64,000 nucleotides of DNA from Rhodobacteraceae bacterium HLUCCA12. GTDB taxonomy: Bacteria > Pseudomonadota > Alphaproteobacteria > Rhodobacterales > Rhodobacteraceae. The DNA lies in the NCBI GenBank assembly GCA_001314715.1, contig LJSV01000010.1:1-64000 (forward strand). The letters run 5' to 3'. Below are positions 52,496 through 61,230 of this stretch, piece after piece (position 1 is the first letter of the stretch; the number at the start of each line of letters is the position of its first letter). Below the pieces are notes generated by a model that worked only from the letters and a program-made list of their open reading frames with translations, ran no database searches and was not told the DNA's origin. A program made the translations under genes and the position numbers.

Positions 52496-53935
52496 CTATT
52501 CGGCGGCCACGGCCTGCCCGGATTGCGACAAGTAATCCAGAATGGAATCCGCTGCCTCGCGTCCGTCCCGGATCGCCCAGACCACCAGGCTTGCCCCACG
52601 CACGATGTCGCCCACGGCATAGACGCCGGGAATCCGCGTGGCATGGGTGGCGAATTCCGCGCGGATCGTGCCCCAGCGCGTGACCGCCAGCTCGGGTTCG
52701 TCCCACAGGGCCGGCAGATCCTCGGGCTCGAAGCCAAGCGCCTTGATCACCAGATCGGCGTCTTCGAAATAGTCGGCGCCTTCGATCACCTCGGGCGCGC
52801 GGCGCCCGGTCGCATCGGGCGCGCCAAGGCGCATTTTCTGCACCTTGACGCCATTCACCACGCCATCGCCCACGAAACCGGCCGGGGCGGACAACCAGAC
52901 AAATTCAACGCCCTCTTCCTCGGCGTTCTGCACCTCACGCTGACTGCCGGGCATGTTCTCGCGGTCGCGACGATAGAGGCATTTGACGCTTTCGGCACCC
53001 TGGCGGATGGCGGTGCGCACGCAGTCCATGGCCGTGTCACCACCGCCGATTACCACAACCCGTTTTCCCGCAGCGTTCAGTTCGCCATTGTCGTATTCTG
53101 GCACATCGTCGCCAAAGTTCTTGCGGTTGGAAGCCGTCAGATAATCCAGTGCGCGAACGGTCCCGGTCAGGTTCGCCCCGTCCAGATCCAGCTCGCGCGA
53201 CTTGTAGACACCGGTTGCGATCAGGACGGCATCATGCTGCCCGCGGATCGCGGCAAAGCTGATGTCCTCGCCCACCGTACAGTTGAGCACGAACTGGACG
53301 CCACCGGCCTCCAACTGCTCGATTCGTTGCATCACAACCGGCTTTTCCAACTTGAAGCCGGGAATGCCATAGGTCATCAAACCGCCCGCGCGATCGTAGC
53401 GGTCATACACTGTCACCTGGATGCCGGCACGGCGCAGCCGGTCAGCCGCCGCCAGCCCGCCGGGACCGGCGCCGATGATGCCGACCGATTCCGGGCGTTC
53501 GTGCGCCGGGGTCGCGGGTTTGACCCAGCCTTGTTCCCAGGCGGTATCGGTGATGTATTTCTCGACCGCGCCGATGGTCACGGTGCCGTGGCCCGACTGC
53601 TCGATGACGCAGTTGCCCTCGCACAGCCGATCCTGCGGGCAGATCCGGCCGCAAATCTCGGGGAAGGTGTTTGTGGCCTGGCTCATCTCATAGGCCTCTT
53701 GCAGGCGGCCCTGGGCGGTCAGCATCAGCCAGTCGGGGATGTTGTTGTGCAAGGGGCAATGCGTCTGGCAATACGGCACGCCGCACTGGCTGCAGCGGCC
53801 AGCCTGCTCGGCGGCCTTATCGGCAGCGTATTCGCTGTAGATCTCGGCGAAATCCCGGCGCCGATCCTGAGCGTCGCGCTTTTCGGGCATCTGCCGGGGT
53901 GTCGTCACGAATTTAAGCATACGCTGCGTTGCCAT
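52496..53935 (-). CDS. gltD: Glutamate synthase (NADPH) small subunit
   Basis: A 479-residue FAD/NADPH-binding subunit that feeds electrons to GltB. The N-terminal cysteine clusters CSQCGVPYCQTHCP and CGRICPQDRLCEGNC bind the [4Fe-4S] centres. The FAD-binding GIIGAGPGGLAAADRLR starts near residue 149, and the NADPH-binding VVVIGGGDTAMDC near 290. The closing VYAVGDIVRGASLVVWAIRDG split is typical. The gene is first in the gltD-gltB unit. An AT-rich control region with repeats lies upstream (53936-54143). Confidence 0.95.
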   Translation of the reverse strand: MATQRMLKFVTTPRQMPEKRDAQDRRRDFAEIYSEYAADKAAEQAGRCSQCGVPYCQTHCPLHNNIPDWLMLTAQGRLQEAYEMSQATNTFPEICGRICPQDRLCEGNCVIEQSGHGTVTIGAVEKYITDTAWEQGWVKPATPAHERPESVGIIGAGPGGLAAADRLRRAGIQVTVYDRYDRAGGLMTYGIPGFKLEKPVVMQRIEQLEAGGVQFVLNCTVGEDISFAAIRGQHDAVLIATGVYKSRELDLDGANLTGTVRALDYLTASNRKNFGDDVPEYDNGELNAAGKRVVVIGGGDTAMDCVRTAIRQGAESVKCLYRRDRENMPGSQREVQNAEEEGVEFVWLSAPAGFVGDGVVNGVKVQKMRLGAPDATGRRAPEVIEGADYFEDADLVIKALGFEPEDLPALWDEPELAVTRWGTIRAEFATHATRIPGVYAVGDIVRGASLVVWAIRDGREAADSILDYLSQSGQAVAAE

Positions 53936-54143
53936 GGAGCATCTCCCAAAGGTACGGATGACGAATTACCCTGCCCCGATCAAAAAGAAAAGTCAGTATG
54001 GTTTACCTATATTGCAGAAATTTTCATGCTGGCGCCAGCAAATGCGAAAATTTGGCTGATATTAGGTCAGTATGTAATACCTTTCACCTCTCTTTCGCCC
54101 GCATGCCAACACGCTATGGTGTCCAAAACAAACGGATCGGCCG
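53936..54143. promoter_or_regulatory. Divergent gltD / uppP control region with repeats
   Basis: This 208-base gap is AT-rich compared with its surroundings. GTCAGTATG occurs twice (53992-54000 and 54066-54074). Short palindromes include GGTTTACC (54000-54007), CTGGCGCCAG near 54028-54037 and GTAT-N3-ATAC next to the second direct repeat. Such repeated elements suggest a multi-site regulator of gltD (nitrogen control or an Lrp-type protein), but no named consensus is recognised. Confidence 0.45.
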
Positions 54144-54950
54144 ATGACCTTGCTGCACCTTCTTGTCCTTGCCGTCGTGCAGGGAATCACCGAATTTCTG
54201 CCGATCTCGTCCTCGGCGCATCTGGTGCTGCTGCATGAAATGGGCGGGCCACGGGCCGATGCGATCGCGCTGGATGTCGCGGTGCATCTGGGCTCCATCG
54301 GTGCGGTTGTGATCTATTTCTGGGCCGATGTGCGCGCCGCGCTGACGGGTCTTTGCCATCTGGCACGCGGGTCACGCGACGGGTTCGAGGCACGGCTGGC
54401 ACTTGGCCTGATCATTGCGACCATCCCGGCGGTCCTGGTCGGGGCGGTGCTGGCACTGACGGGCTGGGTGGACCTGCTGCGCAATGCCACGGTGATCGGC
54501 TGGACGATGATCGTCTTTGGCGCTCTGCTTTGGGCCGCGCATCGCTTCTGCCCCGAACGCCGAAAGGTCGAAGACTGGCGCTGGCGCGATGCCGTGATCA
54601 TGGGCCTCTGGCAGGCGCTGGCCCTGATTCCCGGCGTGTCGCGGTCGGGCATCACCATGACGGCGGCGCGCCTGATCGGATTCAAGCGCCACGAGGCCGC
54701 GCGCATCGCGGTGCTGATGTCGGTCCCCATCACGCTTGCATCGGGCGGATACCTGATGCTGCAGGTGGGGCGCAGCCCGGTCAGCGATGCCTTGCTGTAC
54801 AATGCCGCCTTGGCGGCGGTGTTGGCGTTCGTCGCGGCCTATCTGGCCCTGGCGGCGATGATGAGGCTGTTGGACCGCGTCAGCTTCACACCCTATGTGA
54901 TCTATCGCATGCTGCTTGGCGCGGTCTTGCTGGCGCTGGCCTATGGCTGA
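54144..54950 (+). CDS. uppP: Undecaprenyl-diphosphatase
   Basis: A 268-residue inner-membrane phosphatase that recycles undecaprenyl pyrophosphate, the lipid carrier of peptidoglycan and other polymers. About eight transmembrane helices are visible. Catalytic regions are QGITEFLPISSSAHLVL (E-rich motif, about residue 14) and the LIPGVSRSG motif (about 165) with its serine and arginine. It is usually called UppP or BacA, from bacitracin resistance. It is divergent from gltD. Confidence 0.94.
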   Translation: MTLLHLLVLAVVQGITEFLPISSSAHLVLLHEMGGPRADAIALDVAVHLGSIGAVVIYFWADVRAALTGLCHLARGSRDGFEARLALGLIIATIPAVLVGAVLALTGWVDLLRNATVIGWTMIVFGALLWAAHRFCPERRKVEDWRWRDAVIMGLWQALALIPGVSRSGITMTAARLIGFKRHEAARIAVLMSVPITLASGGYLMLQVGRSPVSDALLYNAALAAVLAFVAAYLALAAMMRLLDRVSFTPYVIYRMLLGAVLLALAYG

Positions 54951-54968
54951 GCACGGCGCCGCCCGGTC

Positions 54969-55958
54969 CTAGCCCGAACGCCGCAAACCCTTGGCCGATT
55001 CGCGGATCGCGTCATATTGCCCGGTCGGACGGAACCGCCACAGATAGGACGGCAGGACCAGTTCCATCGGAACGGGCTCGATGCCCAGCGCCTCGAAACC
55101 CTGCGCATCCTCGGCCACGACATTATCGTGCGCCAGATTGCGCAGCTGATCGCGGGTAAGAACCGTGTTCGTGAACAGCCCGCCCGTGATGAACTGCGCA
55201 AACCCCAGAAGCCGCGCCACCAGACCGGCAAGGAAGCCGGGCATGTTGATGATGACCCGCTTGCGCCGGATCTCCGCCAGCATCATCTGCATCAGTTCGC
55301 GAAAGCTCTTCACGTCCGGGCCGCCCAGTTCATAGGTTCCTGCCGGCACATGACCCTGGACCGCCATGGCGGCGACCTTGGCCACATCGTCGACATAGAC
55401 GGGCTGAAACAGCGTGTCGGCTTCGGCCACGGGCAAAAACGGGCTGAGCCGCGTCATCCCGGCGAAGCGGTTGAAGAAATTGTCCTCGGGGCCGAACATG
55501 ATCGACGGGCGCAAGATCACGGCACCGGGAAATGCGGCCTTGACCGCGGCCTCGCCCTCGGCTTTCGAGCGCGCGTATTCGCTGTCGGACTGGGTATCGG
55601 CACCGATCGCCGAAATCTGCACCAGCCGCGACACACCGGACTCGGCCGCCAGTCGCGCCACGCGGGCGGCACCCTGGGCCTGAACGGCTTCGAACCCGTT
55701 CTTGCCGGTCTCGGCCAGTACGCCCACGCAATTGACGACGGCATCCGCCCCGGCCAGCGCCGCGCGCACGGATGCATCGTCGCGGATATTGCACAACACG
55801 GGCTCGACCTGGCCGACAACGCCATAGGTGCGCACCTGAATGTTCTGGTGGGGCCTGCGCGTGCCGACGCGCACGCGCCACCCAGCCTGCGCCATGCGCC
55901 GCGCGATGTAGCGTCCCAGAAAGCCCGAACCGCCGATGATGGTGACCAGTTTCGTCAT
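54969..55958 (-). CDS. NDUFA9-like NAD(P)-binding epimerase-family protein
   Basis: A 329-residue atypical short-chain dehydrogenase. The nucleotide-binding loop is VTIIGGSGFLGRYIARRM (residues 5-22). VLCNIRDDASVRAALAGAD and VNCVGVLAE follow, as does YARSKAEGEAAVKAAF with the YxxxK pair. The C-terminal half has RPSIMFGPEDNFFNRF and PVYVDDVAK, characteristic of the complex I NDUFA9-like group in alphaproteobacteria. It may bind NADPH structurally for complex I, or be an independent epimerase. It is convergent with uppP, 18 bases apart. Confidence 0.85.
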   Translation of the reverse strand: MTKLVTIIGGSGFLGRYIARRMAQAGWRVRVGTRRPHQNIQVRTYGVVGQVEPVLCNIRDDASVRAALAGADAVVNCVGVLAETGKNGFEAVQAQGAARVARLAAESGVSRLVQISAIGADTQSDSEYARSKAEGEAAVKAAFPGAVILRPSIMFGPEDNFFNRFAGMTRLSPFLPVAEADTLFQPVYVDDVAKVAAMAVQGHVPAGTYELGGPDVKSFRELMQMMLAEIRRKRVIINMPGFLAGLVARLLGFAQFITGGLFTNTVLTRDQLRNLAHDNVVAEDAQGFEALGIEPVPMELVLPSYLWRFRPTGQYDAIRESAKGLRRSG

Positions 55959-56162
55959 TCTCGCCTCCGCGCATGCGCCGCTTTATCCCGCTCAATACCT
56001 GTGCGCCCCTGCCCGGACAAGCCAAAACCAGAAAACCCTGACTGGGGCCGCGCGCGATACCCCGCCTCAACCCGTCCAAACTTTTTGCTGGAGGGCGGCT
56101 TTTCGCGCGCTTCCCCCGTTGACAGTCCCCAAGGCCAGCGATAATCACCCTGCACGCAACCT

Positions 56163-56249
56163 GCCCAGGTGGCGGAACTGGTAGACGCGCTAGCTTCAGG
56201 TGCTAGTGCCCGTACGGGCGTGGAGGTTCGAGTCCTCTCCTGGGCACCA
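56163..56249 (+). tRNA. tRNA-Leu (anticodon CAG)
   Basis: An 87-base class II tRNA. Acceptor GCCCAGG pairs with CCTGGGC. The anticodon arm CTAGC-TTCAGGT-GCTAG carries anticodon CAG. A long variable arm (TGCCCGTACGGGCG) and T arm (GGTTCGAGTCC) are present, with encoded CCA. Confidence 0.95.
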
Positions 56250-56282
56250 TATCCCGCCGCAGCAGGCAAAGGGGATATGACC

Positions 56283-56894
56283 ATGACCATCCACATCTAC
56301 CAGAACGATCTGCCGGACGGACTCGACTTGGGGTCTGTCGTGGCCATCGATTGCGAGACCATGGGGCTGGTTCCCCACCGCGACCGGCTGTGCCTGGTGC
56401 AGCTTTCGGGCGGCGATGGCGATGCGCATCTGGTTCGGATCACGCCCGACCAGACCGACGCGCCGAATCTGAAGCGCATGCTGGCCGATCCCGGGGTTCT
56501 GAAACTCTTTCATTTTGGCCGGTTCGACATTGCCGTTCTTCTGCATCGGTTCGGTGTTCTGACGGCACCTGTCTGGTGCACGAAGATCGCGTCGAAGCTG
56601 GTGCGCACCTATACGGACCGGCATGGGCTGAAATACTTGTTGGCCGAGATGCTGGGCGTGGACATTTCGAAGCAGCAACAAAGCTCGGACTGGGGCGCCC
56701 CGACCCTGAGCGCGGCGCAGATGGAGTATGCGGCGTCGGATGTTCTGTATCTGCACCGGCTGAAGGCCGCGCTGGAACCGGTTCTTGAGCGCGAGGGCCG
56801 CAGCGATCTGGCGCGCCAATGCTTTGACTTCCTTCCGGCGCGGGCCCGGCTTGACCTGGCGGGCTGGCCCGAAACAGACATCTTTGCCCATTGA
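56283..56894 (+). CDS. Ribonuclease D-type 3'-5' exonuclease
   Basis: A 203-residue DEDD exonuclease. DEDD motif I is VVAIDCETMG (D23, E25). Motif II lies in LFHFGRFDIAVLLHRFG, and motif III in YAASDVLYLHRL with the tyrosine of the DEDDy type. The HRDC domains of full-length RNase D are absent, so this is the short alphaproteobacterial form. It may trim tRNA or other RNA 3' ends, and it lies 34 bases behind tRNA-Leu. ATG 56283 sits eight bases from AAGGGG; ATG 56277 is too close. Confidence 0.87.
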   Translation: MTIHIYQNDLPDGLDLGSVVAIDCETMGLVPHRDRLCLVQLSGGDGDAHLVRITPDQTDAPNLKRMLADPGVLKLFHFGRFDIAVLLHRFGVLTAPVWCTKIASKLVRTYTDRHGLKYLLAEMLGVDISKQQQSSDWGAPTLSAAQMEYAASDVLYLHRLKAALEPVLEREGRSDLARQCFDFLPARARLDLAGWPETDIFAH

Positions 56895-56913
56895 CCGGCG
56901 TGGGAGCCAGGCC

Positions 56914-57525
56914 ATGAGACGCGCGCGCACCAGTGGCGAACGCTATTCGCGGGTTATCGGCTGGCTCAAGCTCGTGCTCCCGCTCAGTGCTCTGGCGCTG
57001 CTGTCGATGGTGTTTTTGCTGGCAAGCCCGGTCGACCCGCGCCGCGCAATCGAAACCGCCGAGATCGATGTCGAGGATCGCGCCCGCGATCCGCGCGTAT
57101 CGGGCGCACGGTTTGCCGGCGTCACCGACGATGGCGCCGCGCTCAGGATCGAGGCCGAAACGGCGCGCACCGATCCCGACGCGATGCTGCGCTTTGATGT
57201 CTCGGGCCTGTCCCTGCATCTGGATGGACCGCAAGGCGAATCCGTTCTGGCGCAGGCCGATGCCGGCGCGATTGACCGGGGCCAAGGCGTGTTTTCCATG
57301 GATGGCGGGGTTCAGGTCACGGCGTCACCCGGCTACAGCCTCAGCACCCGCCGAATCTCGGGCATGCTCGACATCACGCGGATCGAGGTCGAAGGACCGT
57401 TGAGCGGCACCGCGCCGGTCGGTGAAATCCATGCCGGGCACCTTCTGATATCGGCCAAAGAGGGCGGCGACGAGGGATATTCCCTTGTTTTCGGCGACGG
57501 TGTGCGTTTGATATACCAGCCCTAG
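56914..57525 (+). CDS. lptC: Lipopolysaccharide export protein LptC
   Basis: A 203-residue bitopic protein that passes lipopolysaccharide from the LptBFG transporter to LptA. A single N-terminal membrane anchor (about residues 17-37, IGWLKLVLPLSALALLSMVF) precedes a periplasmic beta-jellyroll (about 60-200). Sequence similarity in this family is low, so assignment relies on the anchor, the beta-rich body and the following lptA and lptB. Its start is 20 bases after the RNase D stop. Confidence 0.85.
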   Translation: MRRARTSGERYSRVIGWLKLVLPLSALALLSMVFLLASPVDPRRAIETAEIDVEDRARDPRVSGARFAGVTDDGAALRIEAETARTDPDAMLRFDVSGLSLHLDGPQGESVLAQADAGAIDRGQGVFSMDGGVQVTASPGYSLSTRRISGMLDITRIEVEGPLSGTAPVGEIHAGHLLISAKEGGDEGYSLVFGDGVRLIYQP

Positions 57526-57540
57526 AGTGAGGAGTGCCCG

Positions 57541-58035
57541 ATGCTGCGCAAGATACTGGTCTGCACGATTGCCACGCTGGCGCTTGCCGGCGTGGCCGGG
57601 GCACAGGACATGCAGTTGCGGCTGGGCGACTCGTTGAACCTGTCGCAAAGCCAGCTGGAAATTACCTCGGATTCGCTTGACGTTGACCAGGAAACCGGGG
57701 TGTCCACCTTTGGCGGCGGCGTGGTGGCCTCGCAGGGGGGCATGCGCCTGACGGCCGAGAACCTGCGCATCGAATACAGCGAGAACCCCGAGGACGGGCG
57801 CCAGCGAATCGACCGACTGGTGGCGGACGGGGGCGTGACGATGGTCACCGATCACGAAGCCGTCGAAGCGCGCCAGGCCGTTTATTCGCTGGCCGAACAG
57901 ACGCTGGAAATGACCGGCGATGTGGTCATGGTCCAGGGGGCGAACGTGCTGGCCGGCGAGCGCTTCTTTGCCGATTTGCGCGCCGGCACCGGCCGGATGT
58001 CGGGACAGGTGCGCACCCTGATCGATCTGGAGTGA
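57541..58035 (+). CDS. lptA: Lipopolysaccharide transport periplasmic protein LptA
   Basis: A 164-residue periplasmic bridge protein. A signal peptide (residues 1-21, ATLALAGVAGAQD) is followed by a jellyroll with the OstA-type repeat SLDVDQETGVSTFGGGVVAS split and LTAENLRIEYSE, LVADGGVTMVT and TGDVVMVQGANVLAGE. It lies between lptC (15-base gap) and lptB (six-base gap). GTGAGGAG precedes the ATG. Confidence 0.9.
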   Translation: MLRKILVCTIATLALAGVAGAQDMQLRLGDSLNLSQSQLEITSDSLDVDQETGVSTFGGGVVASQGGMRLTAENLRIEYSENPEDGRQRIDRLVADGGVTMVTDHEAVEARQAVYSLAEQTLEMTGDVVMVQGANVLAGERFFADLRAGTGRMSGQVRTLIDLE

Positions 58036-58041
58036 TGCCTT

Positions 58042-58782
58042 ATGGCTGACCCCGAACCCGCCGCAACCGGATTGCGGGTCGAACACCTGCGCAAAAGCTA
58101 CAAGCGGCGCCCGGTCCTGCGCGATGTCAGCTTGTCACTACACCGCGGTGAGGTGGTGGCCCTGTTGGGGCCGAACGGGTCTGGCAAGACCACCTGTTTC
58201 TATTGCGTGGCCGGGCTGGTTCCGGCGGACGGCGGACGTGTCGTGATCGACGGCACCGAAGTGACGGGATGGCCGATGTATCGCCGGGCGCGCCTTGGCA
58301 TCGGATATCTGCCGCAAGAGATGTCGATCTTTCGCGGCCTCACGGTGGCCGAGAACATCATGGCCATCCTGGAAATCGCCGAATCCGACCGCCACACGCG
58401 GCAAACGCGGCTGGAAGAGCTGCTGGCCGAATTCTCGATCACGCATCTGCGCGATTCGCCCGCACTGGCGCTTTCGGGCGGTGAACGCCGACGCACCGAA
58501 ATCGCGCGTTGCCTGGCCTCGAATCCGGGGTTCGTGCTGCTCGACGAACCCTTCGCCGGCGTCGATCCGATCGCGGTGGGTGATATCCGCCACCTTGTCG
58601 GCGATCTGCGCTCGCGCGGGATCGGCGTTCTGATCACCGATCACAATGTGCGCGAAACGCTTGAGATCGTGGACCGTGCCTATATCCTGCATGATGGGGT
58701 CGTGATGATGAGCGGCACGCCCGACGAAGTGGTGCAGGATGACAATGTGCGGCGCGTCTATCTGGGCGACACCTTTCGCTGA
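58042..58782 (+). CDS. lptB: Lipopolysaccharide export ATP-binding protein LptB
   Basis: A 246-residue ABC ATPase that powers lipopolysaccharide extraction with LptF and LptG. Walker A is LLGPNGSGKTTCFYC (about residue 40) and the Q-loop is in GYLPQEMSIFRGL. The signature motif reads ALSGGERRRTEIAR, Walker B is FVLLDEPFAGVDP and the H-loop is LITDHNVRETLE. All match LptB. Length is standard. rpoN follows 12 bases later, the common proteobacterial order. Confidence 0.95.
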   Translation: MADPEPAATGLRVEHLRKSYKRRPVLRDVSLSLHRGEVVALLGPNGSGKTTCFYCVAGLVPADGGRVVIDGTEVTGWPMYRRARLGIGYLPQEMSIFRGLTVAENIMAILEIAESDRHTRQTRLEELLAEFSITHLRDSPALALSGGERRRTEIARCLASNPGFVLLDEPFAGVDPIAVGDIRHLVGDLRSRGIGVLITDHNVRETLEIVDRAYILHDGVVMMSGTPDEVVQDDNVRRVYLGDTFR

Positions 58783-58794
58783 TCCGAGGGGGCC

Positions 58795-60054
58795 ATGGCG
58801 CTGAGAACCCGGCTCGACCTGCGCCAGTCCCAGCGGCTCGCCCTGTCGCAGCAGATGCGCACGGCCTTGTCGGTGCTGCGCATGTCGCAGCCCGAACTGT
58901 CCGAGGAACTGGCCCGCGAAGCCGCGCGCAACCCGTTCCTGCGACACCGCCCGGCGCAGGCAGCGCCCGGCCCGGTGGCCTCTGATGATCTCGTCGCGCG
59001 CGAGACCTCGATGCAGGTGTCGCTGGCGCGACAACTGGCACTGATGACCTTGCCGCCGCAGGTCGCCGTGGCCGCGCATCTGCTGGTTGCAGAGTTGCGC
59101 GACGACGGCATCCTGGACCGCGACATCAGGGAACTGTCCGGCGAACTTGGACTTGAGCCCGCGCTGCTCGACGACGCGCTGGCGGCATTACAACGTTGCG
59201 AACCGCCCGGGGTGGGCGCGCGCGATCTGTCGGAATCGCTGGTCCTGCAACTCGTCGACAAGGGGCTGAGCCGGCCAGACGCGCACCAGACGATCCAGCA
59301 TCTGCGCCATTTCATCGCCCGCGACCGAGCGGCGCTGACCCGGCTGGGTCTGTCACCGGATGAGATCAATCACCGCACGGATCTGGTTCGCAGCCTGACC
59401 ACGCGGCCCGTCGCCCCCGCCAGCCCGGCCGGCGATGTGCTGACCAGTGCCGATCTGCGAGTCGAGCGCGATCCGGGCGGCGCCTTGTCCGTGTCGTTGG
59501 CCCGCCAGCGCCCGGATGCCGCGCTGGACGAATCGCTGGTGCGAAGGGCCGAAAGGGACGGATTCGCGCCCGAACTGCTGGCGCGGGCGCGGGCGCTGGT
59601 CGCCGCCGTCCAGAACCGGGGCCAGACCCTTTTGACAATCGGTTCATGGCTGCTTGAGAACCAACCCGGTTTCTTTCAGTCCGGGCCCGGCGAACTTCGC
59701 CCGCTGACCCGCGCGCACATGGCCGGGTCACTGGGTCTGCATCCGTCGACCATCGGCCGGGCCGTGGCCGGAAAATCGATCGATGTCGATGGTCGTCTGT
59801 GGCCGCTTTCGGTGTTCTTTTCGTCCGCTCTTCCGGTCGGGGATGGCGCGATTTCGTCGCGGCAGGTGCGGGCGCGCATCTTGGCCCTGATCGCCGACGA
59901 AACCGCGCAAAGCCCGATGACCGACGCGGCTTTGACACAAAAACTGCAATCGGAAGGCGTTGACATCGCACGGCGAACTGTCGCCAAATACAGGCAAGAC
60001 CTGCGCATTCCGACAGCTTCGTCACGGCGTCGTCACGCGAACGCCCAGCGCTGA
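58795..60054 (+). CDS. rpoN: RNA polymerase sigma-54 factor
   Basis: A 419-residue alternative sigma factor that directs polymerase to -24/-12 promoters activated by enhancer-binding proteins. The glutamine/leucine-rich region I is at the N-terminus (LDLRQSQRLALSQQMRTAL split). The core-binding domain includes LEPALLDDALAALQRCEPPGVGARDL (as two pieces). The helix-turn-helix lies near residue 308, in GLHPSTIGRAVAGKSI. The RpoN box near the end reads ARRTVAKYRQDL, with Q in place of the usual E. It is shorter than enteric RpoN (477) because region II is small. Confidence 0.93.
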   Translation: MALRTRLDLRQSQRLALSQQMRTALSVLRMSQPELSEELAREAARNPFLRHRPAQAAPGPVASDDLVARETSMQVSLARQLALMTLPPQVAVAAHLLVAELRDDGILDRDIRELSGELGLEPALLDDALAALQRCEPPGVGARDLSESLVLQLVDKGLSRPDAHQTIQHLRHFIARDRAALTRLGLSPDEINHRTDLVRSLTTRPVAPASPAGDVLTSADLRVERDPGGALSVSLARQRPDAALDESLVRRAERDGFAPELLARARALVAAVQNRGQTLLTIGSWLLENQPGFFQSGPGELRPLTRAHMAGSLGLHPSTIGRAVAGKSIDVDGRLWPLSVFFSSALPVGDGAISSRQVRARILALIADETAQSPMTDAALTQKLQSEGVDIARRTVAKYRQDLRIPTASSRRRHANAQR

Positions 60055-60141
60055 AGCTGAGGAGAAACGACAGGTTCACTTGGCGGAAACACCTTGGCCA
60101 TGTCGGCCCTGGCCCGTCCGCCGCCGTAGAAGGAGAGGCCA

Positions 60142-60708
60142 ATGCGGTACCAGATCAGCGGAAAACAGATCGATGTGGGCGACGCGCTGCAATCGCACGT
60201 GAAAAGCGAACTGGGCGAGGTGATGGAAAAATATTCGCAGCGCCCCACCGACGCCCTGGTCGTGTTTTCGCGCGATGCCCATGCCTATGTTTGCGAGGCG
60301 ACGGTGCATCTCTCCTCGGGGCTGACCGCGCAGGCCAAGGCGCATGCGAACGAAATCTATGCCGCTTTCGACGCCTGCGCCGAAAAGATGGACAAGCAGT
60401 TGCGCCGTTACAAGCGTCGCCTGAAAGACCATCACCGCACCAGGGCCGAGCCGGTTGCCTTTGCCGAGGCACCGTCGTATATCCTCGCCGCTGACAAGGG
60501 GGCCAATGGCGACGAGCCGGAGTCACTTCAGCCGATCATCATCGCCGAGATGGAAGCCCGCATTCCGTCGTTGTCGGCAGGAGAGGCCGTCATGCAGATG
60601 GAGTTGACCAGTTCGAACGTGCTGGTGTTTCGCAACGAGCGTCATGGCGGCCTGAACGTGGTATATCGGCGCGACGACGGAAACATCGGCTGGGTGGATC
60701 CAGAGTAA
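60142..60708 (+). CDS. hpf: Long-form ribosome hibernation promoting factor
   Basis: A 188-residue protein that binds the 30S decoding region and drives 100S dimer formation in stationary phase. The N-terminal S30AE domain is about residues 1-105 (RYQISGKQIDVGDALQSHV, AYVCEATVHLSSGL, and the basic DKQLRRYKRRLKDHH). After a linker the C-terminal dimerisation domain contains SSNVLVFRNERHGGLNVVYRR and ends GWVDPE. AAGGAGAGG precedes the ATG. Its place after rpoN and before ptsN is the conserved one. Confidence 0.93.
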   Translation: MRYQISGKQIDVGDALQSHVKSELGEVMEKYSQRPTDALVVFSRDAHAYVCEATVHLSSGLTAQAKAHANEIYAAFDACAEKMDKQLRRYKRRLKDHHRTRAEPVAFAEAPSYILAADKGANGDEPESLQPIIIAEMEARIPSLSAGEAVMQMELTSSNVLVFRNERHGGLNVVYRRDDGNIGWVDPE

Positions 60709-60757
60709 GAAACGGCACTGTCCAAGGTCGACGGGAATATAAGAACAGGAGCAGCGA

Positions 60758-61222
60758 ATGGAGCTGGCCGATTTGTTGAAGCCCGAGGCGGTTCGGATCT
60801 CCAGCAACATGAAAAGCAAGAAGCGCCTGTTCCTCGATCTCGCCCAGATCGCGGCCGAGGCCTATGGCATCGAGGAATCGCCGGCCGTGGATGCGCTTCA
60901 GGAACGCGAAAGCCTTGGCCCGACCGGTGTGGGCCATGGCGTCGCGCTGCCGCATGCCCGAATCGACGGGATCGACCGCGTTCGCGGCGTGTTCCTGCGG
61001 CTCGAACGCCCGCTGGATTACGGCTCGGTCGATCGGGCGCCGGTTGATCTGGTGTTTGCGCTTTTCGCCCCGCGCGAAGCCGGGGTCGAGCATCTGAAAG
61101 CCCTGGCGCTGGTGTCGCGCACCCTGCGCGAGGCCTCGGTCTGCACCAAGCTGCGCGCCAATTTCGAGCCTGACAAGCTTTATGCGATCCTGACCACGCA
61201 TCCTGACAGCAAGGCCGCCTGA
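60758..61222 (+). CDS. ptsN: Nitrogen PTS EIIA component PtsN
   Basis: A 154-residue EIIA-Ntr protein. The phosphorylated histidine is H66 in GVALPHARIDG, and the preceding LGPTGVGHG loop is typical. The protein receives phosphate from EI-Ntr and NPr and regulates potassium, nitrogen and envelope functions by protein contact rather than by sugar transport. GGAGCAGCGA precedes the ATG. It closes the lpt-rpoN-hpf-ptsN series; NPr, hprK and EI genes are not in the window. Confidence 0.93.
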   Translation: MELADLLKPEAVRISSNMKSKKRLFLDLAQIAAEAYGIEESPAVDALQERESLGPTGVGHGVALPHARIDGIDRVRGVFLRLERPLDYGSVDRAPVDLVFALFAPREAGVEHLKALALVSRTLREASVCTKLRANFEPDKLYAILTTHPDSKAA

Positions 61223-61230
61223 GGCCGTGT

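Noticed and set aside
49234-52683. Open frame of about 1149 codons on the plus strand
   Set aside because: It is fully antisense to gltB and reads as rearranged, H/R/G-rich sequence with no family motifs. It results from high GC at third codon positions of the real gene.
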